A stretch of 64,000 nt of DNA from Sphingomonadales bacterium (GTDB lineage Bacteria; Pseudomonadota; Alphaproteobacteria; Sphingomonadales; Sphingomonadaceae). The notes beneath the pieces were generated by a model that made no database searches, had not been told where the DNA came from, and saw nothing but the letters and a program-made list of their open reading frames with translations. The stretch covers positions 1-64,000 of the forward strand of contig JANXSN010000098.1 of NCBI GenBank assembly GCA_025352685.1. The letters run 5' to 3'. A program made the translations under genes and the position numbers. Below are positions 57,582 through 64,000 of the stretch, piece after piece (positions within the stretch are counted from its first letter, which is position 1; each line of letters starts with the position of its first letter).

Positions 57582-57790
57582 CCCTCTGTCACGGAAACCT
57601 GAGAGCTTTGATTCCTCGCTTACGCTTGGAACTTACCCCTTCGGTGGCCGCTGCCGAAGCAACTGCGCTTTCCAGAGTAGCCTTGTCGTCCGCGCGGTCC
57701 TTTGAGCCTGAGAGTTTCCGGGGCGGTTGCTCCTTCGGCGCTGCCGGGGCTTTCCCCATCCAGCTCTCCCGCGCGGCCGTCCGGGTTTCC
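57582..57790 (-). promoter_or_regulatory. Tandem glycine riboswitch controlling gcvT-gcvH-gcvPA-gcvPB
   Basis: Two consecutive glycine aptamers on the minus strand. Aptamer I (about 57690-57790) has GCGGGAGAG (57764-57772), CCGAAGGAGCAA (57727-57738), CTCTCAGG (57707-57714) and a closing GCGCGG/CCGCGC stem. Aptamer II (about 57582-57681) has CTCTGGAAAGCG (57666-57677), CACCGAAGGGGTAAG (57632-57646), CTCTCAGG (57598-57605) and GACAGAG closing with CTCTG. These are the class-defining blocks. The expression platform would be the 60 bases before gcvT; glycine binding normally turns the operon on. Confidence 0.93.
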
Positions 57791-57859
57791 CCGACCGGCT
57801 CACATCAGGCGATGATCGAGTGGCCGATTCGAGTCAACAAGTCGTTCGCGCCATGAAGA

Positions 57860-58510
57860 TCAGCGCGTGGCGTTGTACTGCAGCTGGTCCGACGTCAGCT
57901 GGAAACCGATCAACAGCTCGAAACTCGCTCGCGCAACCGCTGCCTTGATCTCGGGCCTTGCCAGCGGATCGGTCGCCGCTTCGGCCTCGCCCGCCTTGCG
58001 CTTGCGCGTCAGAGTCTTTTGAATGTCAAGCGGCAGTGTCGCCTGAGCGCGTTCGATCACGGCGCCGCCCTGCCCCTGTGCACTGGCACGGATCTGACCA
58101 TCGGCAAAGACAATGCGCACTGTCGAGATGCGTTTGGCAACAACGGTCGTTCCGCCGCGCATCACGGTCGCAAAATAGGGCAAAACAACCTCGCGACTGC
58201 CCCGCGGATCAGCTCGGCGTGCCAACACGTCGAAAGTCGCGTTGGATACGACATCACTGCCTTGGTCGGCGCAGCTAACGCGCATGTTCGTAATCGACGC
58301 GGTTACATCGATCGCATTCGCCGCTCGGCTGTTTGCAGGATTGAAAAAGGTGATATCGCCCGTCTGCGCCGGAATGGCGACCGCCGGGCACGCGCTGCGC
58401 GTAATGGCAATACCACCGGTTTCGTCGAAGTCGCCGTCTTTGGCGCATCCAGCCAGCAGACTCAGAACGATCGCGGTAGCAGCAATGCGGACAGTCACTC
58501 GAACAGTCAC
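57860..58510 (-). CDS. Lipoprotein of unknown function
   Basis: A 216-residue protein with a lipoprotein signal: hydrophobic residues 8-18 then the lipobox LLAGC, with the lipidated Cys at about residue 22. The rest is mostly beta-like ([32 protein letters not shown]) with a possible disulfide. GTG 58510 with AAGGA six bases upstream decides the start. No function is known. It is divergent from ispH and lies upstream of the riboswitch on the same strand, separated by about 70 bases. Confidence 0.85.
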   Translation of the reverse strand: MTVRVTVRIAATAIVLSLLAGCAKDGDFDETGGIAITRSACPAVAIPAQTGDITFFNPANSRAANAIDVTASITNMRVSCADQGSDVVSNATFDVLARRADPRGSREVVLPYFATVMRGGTTVVAKRISTVRIVFADGQIRASAQGQGGAVIERAQATLPLDIQKTLTRKRKAGEAEAATDPLARPEIKAAVARASFELLIGFQLTSDQLQYNATR

Positions 58511-58588
58511 TCAGTTTTCCTTCATACGGAATGCCGCGTCATAGGAACCGGCTTTGCGCCATGCAAGCAATCGCGTAAGGCCGGGTTT

Positions 58589-59542
58589 ATGAGCCTTGCC
58601 GATCCCAAGCCGCCCCTGCGCCTCCTGATTGCTGCACCCCGCGGCTTTTGCGCGGGCGTTGATCGTGCGATTCACATTGTTGAACTCGCGATAAAAAAGC
58701 ACGGCGCTCCGGTCTACGTCCGACATGAAATCGTACACAACCGCTATGTCGTTGACACGCTGCGCGACAAGGGAGCGGTGTTCGTCGAGGATCTCGACGA
58801 TGTGCCTAACGGTGCTCCGGTGGTATTCTCCGCACATGGCGTGCCAAAAAGCGTCCCTGCGGCTGCCGAGGCGCGCGGCCTGGCCTATCTCGATGCCACC
58901 TGCCCGCTTGTCTCAAAAGTCCATCGCCAGGCCGAACGGCTGGTCGAAAGCGGTAGACACATTATTTTCGTTGGTCACCGTGGGCATCCGGAGGTGATTG
59001 GTACCTTTGGACAGGTCCCCGACGGAGAGATGACGCTTGTCGAAACCGTCAAAGACGTGGCGACCCTAGACCCTCCCAAACCTGAAAGCCTGGGATTCCT
59101 CACGCAGACGACATTGTCGGTCGACGACACCAAGGAAATTGTCGCGGCACTGAAGATCCGGTTTCCCTCGATTGAAGGACCACGCGGCGAGGACATTTGC
59201 TATGCAACCTCGAACCGGCAGCAATCGGTGAAAGCGGTCGTGCCACAATGCGACAAGATGATTGTCATCGGCTCGCCGAATTCATCCAACTCGCAAAGGC
59301 TGGCCGAGGTCGCCCGTCGTTCTGGTGTCCCCGCAGAACTCGTCGAACGTGCAGACAAAGTCGATTTCGAATGGCTTAAAGGCGTGCGCACGCTTGGAAT
59401 AACGGCAGGCGCGTCAGCCCCCGAAATACTCGTGCGCGAGTTAGTCGAGCATCTGGCAACGCGGTTTGACGTGACCGAGCAACAGGTCGAAACGACCGTC
59501 GAGACGATGTCATTCAAATTGCCGCGCGGGCTCGCGGCATAG
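58589..59542 (+). CDS. ispH: 4-hydroxy-3-methylbut-2-enyl diphosphate reductase
   Basis: The last enzyme of the MEP isoprenoid pathway, 317 residues, with a [4Fe-4S] cluster. Cluster cysteines are in [25 protein letters not shown] and [11 protein letters not shown]; substrate residues in [11 protein letters not shown]. The start ATG 58589 gives the family N-terminus; the open frame runs much further upstream over the lipoprotein gene on the other strand and is ignored. The stop abuts the thrB start. Confidence 0.97.
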   Translation: MSLADPKPPLRLLIAAPRGFCAGVDRAIHIVELAIKKHGAPVYVRHEIVHNRYVVDTLRDKGAVFVEDLDDVPNGAPVVFSAHGVPKSVPAAAEARGLAYLDATCPLVSKVHRQAERLVESGRHIIFVGHRGHPEVIGTFGQVPDGEMTLVETVKDVATLDPPKPESLGFLTQTTLSVDDTKEIVAALKIRFPSIEGPRGEDICYATSNRQQSVKAVVPQCDKMIVIGSPNSSNSQRLAEVARRSGVPAELVERADKVDFEWLKGVRTLGITAGASAPEILVRELVEHLATRFDVTEQQVETTVETMSFKLPRGLAA

Positions 59543-60481
59543 GTGGCCGTCTACACTGTTGTCACGGCAGAAGCGCTTGCAGATCTGTTGCGACGGTACG
59601 ATGTCGGCACGCTTGTTTCGACCAAAGGAATTGCCGAAGGGGTCGAGAACACCAACTACCTCGTCGATACGACCAAAGGCAGGTTCATACTGACGCTCTA
59701 TGAAAAGCGCGTCGACGAAACCGAGCTTCCGTTCTTTCTTTCGTTGCTCGACCACCTCGCAGATCGTGGCTTACCCGTCCCCCGCGCTATCCACGACCGC
59801 GGCGGCGCTCAATTGCAAACCGTCGCCGGACGTCCAGCCTGCCTGATCGAATTCTTGCCCGGCGTTTCCGTAAGCACGCCAAATGCTGCACAAGCTCATG
59901 CCACGGGTCGCGCGCTCGGCACGATGCATCAAGCGATCGCAGACTTCCCTTTGTCGCGTGTCAACGTCCTCGGGCTGAGGCAATGGCATCAACTTGCCGA
60001 CCGTTGTGGCAACCATCTCGATCGGATCGCTCCAGGATTGCGCGGGCGCGTTGCGGTCGAACTTGCCTGGCTCGACGTTCACTGGCCGCGCGATCTTCCG
60101 AACTCGGTCATTCACGCTGACCTTTTTCCGGACAACGTCTTGATGCGCGGCGACGCGGTCGGCGGCATCATCGATTTCTACTTCGCTTGTACCGAAGTTC
60201 GAGCATGGGATCTTGCGGTTACCCATTCGGCATGGAGCTTCGATCCTGGAGGTCGGAACTTCGATGCCGTGGTCGGCGATGCTCTGATTGCCGGCTATGA
60301 TGAGACGTTGAACCTGTCAGATTCCGAGAGAGCTGCCTTTCCGGCGCTTGCCAGGGGCAGCTGCCTGCGCTTTCTGCTGACCCGCGCTTGGGATTGGCTG
60401 AATACACCAGCCGATGCCTTGGTTACGCGCAAAGATCCACTCGCTTTCCTTCGGCGGCTGGATCACTACGCCGGGCAATGA
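59543..60481 (+). CDS. thrB: Homoserine kinase (APH-fold type)
   Basis: Phosphorylates homoserine for threonine synthesis. A 312-residue aminoglycoside-phosphotransferase-fold enzyme, not the GHMP type: [22 protein letters not shown], catalytic loop [13 protein letters not shown] and metal motif [13 protein letters not shown] 59543 immediately follows the ispH TAG, and its stop overlaps rnhA (ATGA). The family is the ThrB form common in alphaproteobacteria. Confidence 0.95.
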   Translation: MAVYTVVTAEALADLLRRYDVGTLVSTKGIAEGVENTNYLVDTTKGRFILTLYEKRVDETELPFFLSLLDHLADRGLPVPRAIHDRGGAQLQTVAGRPACLIEFLPGVSVSTPNAAQAHATGRALGTMHQAIADFPLSRVNVLGLRQWHQLADRCGNHLDRIAPGLRGRVAVELAWLDVHWPRDLPNSVIHADLFPDNVLMRGDAVGGIIDFYFACTEVRAWDLAVTHSAWSFDPGGRNFDAVVGDALIAGYDETLNLSDSERAAFPALARGSCLRFLLTRAWDWLNTPADALVTRKDPLAFLRRLDHYAGQ

Positions 60482-60930
60482 GCGAAACGTCGTATGTAGA
60501 GATCGCGACTGATGGGGCGTGCAAGGGCAACCCGGGACCGGGCGGCTGGGGCGTCTTGCTGCGCGCAGGCAAGACCGAAAAGGAACTCTCGGGCGGCGAG
60601 CCGATGACCACCAATAATCGGATGGAATTAATGGCGGCGATCCGGGGACTGGAAGCCCTCAAGCGCCCGGCGCACGTCAAGCTGTCGACCGACAGCCGCT
60701 ATGTCATGGATGGCCTGACCAAGTGGATCAAAAGCTGGCAGCGCAACGGCTGGAAGACGGCCGACCGCAAGCCAGTGAAAAACGCCGACCTCTGGCAACA
60801 ACTTCTCGCAGCCTCTGCGCCACACCGCATCGACTGGGTGTGGGTAAAGGGGCATGCCGGACATCCCGATAACGAACGTGCCGACGGGCTCGCAAGCAAC
60901 GCGGCGCTCGCCAGTCGCAATCCGGGTTAG
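60478..60930 (+). CDS. rnhA: Ribonuclease HI
   Basis: A 150-residue endonuclease that degrades RNA in RNA:DNA hybrids. Active-site residues: Asp in [17 protein letters not shown], Glu in [13 protein letters not shown], Asp in [11 protein letters not shown] and the His/Asp in [15 protein letters not shown]. The basic protrusion [18 protein letters not shown] is present. The ATG overlaps the thrB stop; the frame from 60388 is an artefact of overlap. Confidence 0.97.
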   Translation: MSETSYVEIATDGACKGNPGPGGWGVLLRAGKTEKELSGGEPMTTNNRMELMAAIRGLEALKRPAHVKLSTDSRYVMDGLTKWIKSWQRNGWKTADRKPVKNADLWQQLLAASAPHRIDWVWVKGHAGHPDNERADGLASNAALASRNPG

Positions 60931-60965
60931 AACTCGCGGCAATTGTTGCCACCAGCGCACCATTC

Positions 60966-62057
60966 TCATGCAAATCGTTCAGGCCCAAACGAATGGGGAC
61001 GAACCGCGTCCGGTATCGAGACGGCATCGCCGACGATCAGGTGCGCGCACATGCGCGCAGCGGCGGGTGCCGTCTGGATGCCAAATCCTCCCTGCCCAGC
61101 GCACCAGAAAAAGCCAGGGGTCTCGGGTGCAAATCCGTATACGGGGAGCCGGTCGGGCGCGAAGCTGCGCAAGCCGGCCCATTTGCGTTCGACGGCGAGA
61201 ACCTTCCAGTCGGTGACGGTTTCGAATCGATCAATCGCCATGGCGACATCAAGTTCTTCAGGCGCGGCGTCATGCGCGTCCACGGGAGTCTCATCGTGCG
61301 GACAGACCCACATGCGGTTCGGACCCTCCGGTCGAAAGTAATAAGTACCGGCAATGTCCATGACGAGCGGCAAATCAGCGGGTACATCGTCGCCATCCAC
61401 GCGCACCTGAGCGATCGTTCGACGCATCGGCTGGATACCCAGCGGCCGCGCGCCTGCGCAAGCCGCGACAATATCAGCCCATGCGCCCGCTGCGTTGACG
61501 ATAATGCCGGCCTTGATTGTGGTCGACCCTGCCTCGATCCGCCATGCACCGCCGTCGCGGACCATATTCGAGACCCGAGCATCGGTGATAACCGTACCGC
61601 CGTAGCGGCGGAACATGCCGAGGCAAGCGCCGTGCAGACCGCCAACGTCGATGTCGGCACAATCCTCCTCCACCAGTCCGGCAACCAGGCACGGCTTTGC
61701 GCGCGGAACCCGGGCGCGGACGCCATCATGGTCGGTGCGTGTCAACCGCACGCCACTTCGCGAAAACTGCGCTTCGAGTTTGTCAAGCAACACAACGGTG
61801 TCAGCTTCAGCCACCTCGAGCGATACGCGTGGGCGCAAAAACCCGCCGGCATCAAGTGCACCGAATGAGGCTTTGGTCAGGGGTTGAACGAGCGGCCCAC
61901 CAAGCGTTTCATGCCAAAACGCTGCCGACCGCCCCGTGCTGTGATAGCCCGGCATATCCTCGGCCTCGAGCAAGACCACGCTGCAGTGCGGCGCCAGCTC
62001 GGCAGCAAGACTCGCGCCAGCGATACCCGCGCCGATAATCGCAACATCGACATTCAT
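60966..62057 (-). CDS. FAD-dependent amino-acid dehydrogenase, DauA-like
   Basis: A 363-residue DAO-family flavoprotein. The FAD site is VAIIGAGIAGASLAAEL, followed by PGYHSTGRSAAFWHE, VNAAGAWADIVA and CAGQGGFGIQT. The pattern PGYHSTGRSAA and the C-terminal GIQT block are shared with Pseudomonas D-arginine dehydrogenase, so a D-amino-acid (perhaps D-Arg or D-Lys) dehydrogenase is the best guess; other substrates are possible. It overlaps the upstream hydrolase gene by four bases. Confidence 0.85.
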   Translation of the reverse strand: MNVDVAIIGAGIAGASLAAELAPHCSVVLLEAEDMPGYHSTGRSAAFWHETLGGPLVQPLTKASFGALDAGGFLRPRVSLEVAEADTVVLLDKLEAQFSRSGVRLTRTDHDGVRARVPRAKPCLVAGLVEEDCADIDVGGLHGACLGMFRRYGGTVITDARVSNMVRDGGAWRIEAGSTTIKAGIIVNAAGAWADIVAACAGARPLGIQPMRRTIAQVRVDGDDVPADLPLVMDIAGTYYFRPEGPNRMWVCPHDETPVDAHDAAPEELDVAMAIDRFETVTDWKVLAVERKWAGLRSFAPDRLPVYGFAPETPGFFWCAGQGGFGIQTAPAAARMCAHLIVGDAVSIPDAVRPHSFGPERFA

Positions 62058-62995
62058 GCACGCTCGACCTTTTCTCGGAGGAAGCCAGCGACGCGGGCCA
62101 TGCCGATATCGCGCACGCCGTCGACTTCGCGGAGCACTTCATGAGCGACCGAGTTGTCAAACATCAGCAGATCCCCGTAACGCATACGCGCCGAGGCGCT
62201 CCGAATCGCGCGAGCACTTACAAGCTGATCGCCATCGGTCGCTAAGGTGAGGATCGGCGTCGTGAGGGCCTCGATCGCCTTTGAATCGCCGGTCACGGCA
62301 AACGACTTTGACGCTGCTGCCATCCAGCCCCAACTCGGCGGTCCCAGTCTGAGTTCGGGCTTTTGTTCTTTCCACCAGATCTCATCAGCGTACCGATCAT
62401 TGTCGTGGGTGAGGAAAGCCTGCCGCGAGGACTCGGGTGGAGCTGGGCGTTCATTGTGTTTCCACGCACGGCGATGCGGGGCAAGCTTCCCCAACACGCG
62501 CGCAACGCCCCCAGAAAGCCAGCCCGGTATCTTCCCCGCAAAAGCCAACATTGGTGCCACCAAGATTGCTGCATCCGGGGTTACCCTTCGCTCGATCAGC
62601 GCACGCAGGACAAGGTGACCCCCCATTGAATGTCCCATCAGAACGTGTGGCTTGGGCGTGCGCGCGGTCCAGTCAGACCAAAATGTTGCAAGATCGGCGA
62701 TCCAGACACCGAAGTCGTCGATATGTCCCACGGCGGGATCGGAAAGGATCCGGCCCGAACCGCCTTGTCCCCGCCAGTCGAAGCTACTGACGTGCCAACC
62801 TGCCGCATGCCAATCGGCAAGGCATTCGAGATATTTTTCTATGATGTCGCCGCGTCCTCCAAGCCACAGGATGCTGCCCTTGGCCTCGGCTCGAGGCCGA
62901 TCGAAAGTCCGCAATTGCCATCCGTCTTCCAGGCAATAGAGGCCAACGGAGGCGTTGGCCGGATAGCTACGACGGATTTCAATCGGACTGGTCAT
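62054..62995 (-). CDS. Alpha/beta hydrolase, lysophospholipase-like
   Basis: A 313-residue serine hydrolase of the lysophospholipase L2/monoglyceride lipase group. GSILWLGGRGDIIEKY is the oxyanion region, DWRGQGGSGR follows, the nucleophile elbow is GHSMGGHLVL, and the catalytic acid and His lie in TDGDQLV and AHEVLRE. It is the first gene of a two-gene unit with the FAD dehydrogenase and is divergent from cpaA across 46 bases. Confidence 0.9.
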   Translation of the reverse strand: MTSPIEIRRSYPANASVGLYCLEDGWQLRTFDRPRAEAKGSILWLGGRGDIIEKYLECLADWHAAGWHVSSFDWRGQGGSGRILSDPAVGHIDDFGVWIADLATFWSDWTARTPKPHVLMGHSMGGHLVLRALIERRVTPDAAILVAPMLAFAGKIPGWLSGGVARVLGKLAPHRRAWKHNERPAPPESSRQAFLTHDNDRYADEIWWKEQKPELRLGPPSWGWMAAASKSFAVTGDSKAIEALTTPILTLATDGDQLVSARAIRSASARMRYGDLLMFDNSVAHEVLREVDGVRDIGMARVAGFLREKVERA

Positions 62996-63041
62996 GAATG
63001 ACGGTTACGTTTTGGAAAGCGCCCTCGTCTAGTAGGGGTGC

Positions 63042-63599
63042 ATGGTTAATGCAGAATATGTCGTCGTCGGCGTCGCCGCGGCCTTGTTGGTAGTGGCTGC
63101 AGTCTTCGACGGCTACAGCCGAATCATCCCCAATCGGCTCAATCTGACCATCGCTGTCTTCGCGCTCCCCTATTGGTGGTGTACCGCACTGCCGCTCTGG
63201 CCCGATGTCCTGTTGCAGATTGGCGTGGCCGCGATCACCTTCGCCGTTCTTTTGGGCGTTTTCCATATCGGTCAAATGGGTGGCGGGGACGTCAAGCTCC
63301 TCATCGCGCTCGCGTTGTTCATGCCGCCAATGGACTTTTTATGGATGACGTTCGGCATGGCGATGATCGGGGGGATTCTTACGTCCGGGATGCTGGTCTA
63401 CCATCGCCTTTTGACCCCGGATGAAAGATTTGAGAATCCTTATGGAATTGCAATCGCAGCCAGCGCGCTGCTGGTATTTGGCGGCCACTATCGTCTGATC
63501 GACGTAGAACCGATTTTCGCGGTTGTCTTCGACATCGCGCTCGTTAGCTGCGTCGTCACGCTTGCAGTCCTCGTCGGGTTGCGCCGCCGTGCGTCCTGA
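63042..63599 (+). CDS. cpaA: Prepilin peptidase CpaA/TadV
   Basis: A 185-residue membrane aspartyl protease that processes Flp/Tad pilins. Catalytic aspartates are in AVFDGYSRIIPN and MGGGDVKLLIALA. It has only the peptidase part, without the zinc-binding methylase domain of the other peptidase at 19572-20339. About five hydrophobic segments. cpaB starts 90 bases downstream, so this is the left end of a Tad pilus cluster leaving the window. Confidence 0.93.
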   Translation: MVNAEYVVVGVAAALLVVAAVFDGYSRIIPNRLNLTIAVFALPYWWCTALPLWPDVLLQIGVAAITFAVLLGVFHIGQMGGGDVKLLIALALFMPPMDFLWMTFGMAMIGGILTSGMLVYHRLLTPDERFENPYGIAIAASALLVFGGHYRLIDVEPIFAVVFDIALVSCVVTLAVLVGLRRRAS

Positions 63600-63689
63600 T
63601 AAGCGCGATATCCGAACGATATTTTAACCATTTTGACTGAAAGGTCTGTTTGGTCGCGGTTGTCGCGATATGCAGGAGGCTTGGGGGCT

Positions 63690-64000
63690 ATGGAGCCTAA
63701 GAAGATCGCTTTGTTGGTTGGGGCTGTTGTGGTTGCGCTTGTGACCGCCGTGCTTGCTCGACAGATGTTTGTGAAATCGGCAGCGCCACTTGCGCTCGCG
63801 TCACCGATACAGTTCTCCCAATTCAAAGGACCCAAGGTGCTCGTCGCAACGCGCGCCCTGCCTCTCGGGACGATCCTGGATGAAACAAGCCTGAGATACC
63901 AGCCTTGGCCCAAGGATCTGATACAAGGCGCCTATTACGTCGAGGGCAAGCTCGACATGAAAGCTTTGCGCGGTTCGGTCGTCCGGACGGCCATTTCGGC
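63690..64000 (+). CDS. cpaB: Flp pilus assembly protein CpaB (partial)
   Basis: The first 103 residues, cut by the window edge. An N-terminal membrane anchor (about 5-23; KIALLVGAVVVALVTAVLA) is followed by the SAF-like region VLVATRALPLGTILDETSL and KALRGSVVRTAIS, typical of CpaB/RcpC. AGGAGG lies ten bases before the ATG. It helps stabilise the outer-membrane secretin of Tad pili. Confidence 0.92.
   Translation, partial: MEPKKIALLVGAVVVALVTAVLARQMFVKSAAPLALASPIQFSQFKGPKVLVATRALPLGTILDETSLRYQPWPKDLIQGAYYVEGKLDMKALRGSVVRTAIS

Noticed and set aside
57524-57592. Upstream GTG start of gcvT
   Set aside because: It lies inside the conserved 3' part of the second glycine aptamer; ATG 57523 gives the normal T-protein N-terminus.
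58019-58588. 190-codon N-terminal extension of ispH
   Set aside because: It runs antisense over the lipoprotein gene; the family N-terminus begins at ATG 58589.
1-64000. tRNA, rRNA, CRISPR arrays, insertion sequences, prophage or defence genes
   Set aside because: I scanned gaps for cloverleaf-like arms, regularly spaced repeats, transposase or integrase motifs and terminal inverted repeats and saw none that could be supported.

Overview
The window looks like ordinary chromosome from an alphaproteobacterium, most likely a member of the Sphingomonadales. This is an inference from gene content: an overlapping zwf-edd-glk-eda Entner-Doudoroff operon, a sulfur-assimilation operon carrying DUF2849 and DUF934 proteins, UPF0262, several TonB-dependent receptors, and a Tad/Cpa pilus locus at the right edge. 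Genes are densely packed with many 1-4 base stop/start overlaps. I found no rRNA, tRNA, CRISPR array, insertion sequence or prophage.

Layout. 1-1183: a truncated reading frame at the edge and poorly coding sequence. 1184-2182: a polytopic membrane protein of the lysylphosphatidylglycerol-synthase transmembrane type. 2452-8278: a FecI-type sigma factor, a FecR-type anti-sigma factor and a FecA-type transducing receptor, facing a second TonB-dependent receptor. 8485-13142: an AI-2E-family exporter, a gene-poor stretch, a candidate 24-residue protein with its own terminator, and a CHASE2-(degenerate GGDEF)-EAL protein. 13143-19582: an aldehyde dehydrogenase divergent from zwf-edd-glk-eda. 19572-25583: a type IV prepilin peptidase, an SH3-domain protein, an Amt-family protein with an altered pore residue, a flavin oxidoreductase with a four-cysteine tail, a GT4 glycosyltransferase and a hydrolase. 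25621-32405: selO, astD and the siroheme/sulfite-reduction operon. 32439-36636: dnaB, then an EmrA-like adaptor, UPF0262, cdd and dcd. 37128-43430: a saccharopine-dehydrogenase-like protein, RNase R, glpD and a heavily decayed glpK. 43427-48140: a doubtful small frame, an archaeal/eukaryotic-type proS, an EamA transporter and a Tat-exported DUF885 protein. 48370-52897: a TonB-dependent receptor followed by gamma-glutamyltransferase. 53102-57790: the glycine cleavage operon gcvT-gcvH-gcvPA-gcvPB behind a tandem glycine riboswitch. 57860-62995: a lipoprotein, ispH-thrB-rnhA, a FAD oxidoreductase and a hydrolase. 63042-64000: cpaA and the start of cpaB.

How it fits together. Glucose can be taken to pyruvate and glyceraldehyde-3-phosphate by glk, zwf, edd and eda. 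Sulfate-derived APS is reduced to sulfide by cysH and cysI, with the siroheme precursor supplied by the methyltransferase in the same operon. Glycine is degraded under riboswitch control. The receptor-ggt pair suggests uptake and hydrolysis of gamma-glutamyl compounds. Glycerol phosphorylation from this locus is lost because glpK is dead, although glpD is intact.

I did not find an obviously new multi-gene defence or mobile system. The observations most worth checking are the dead glpK beside live glpD, the Amt paralogue lacking the first pore histidine, the four-cysteine tail on the flavin oxidoreductase, and the 24-residue small protein.
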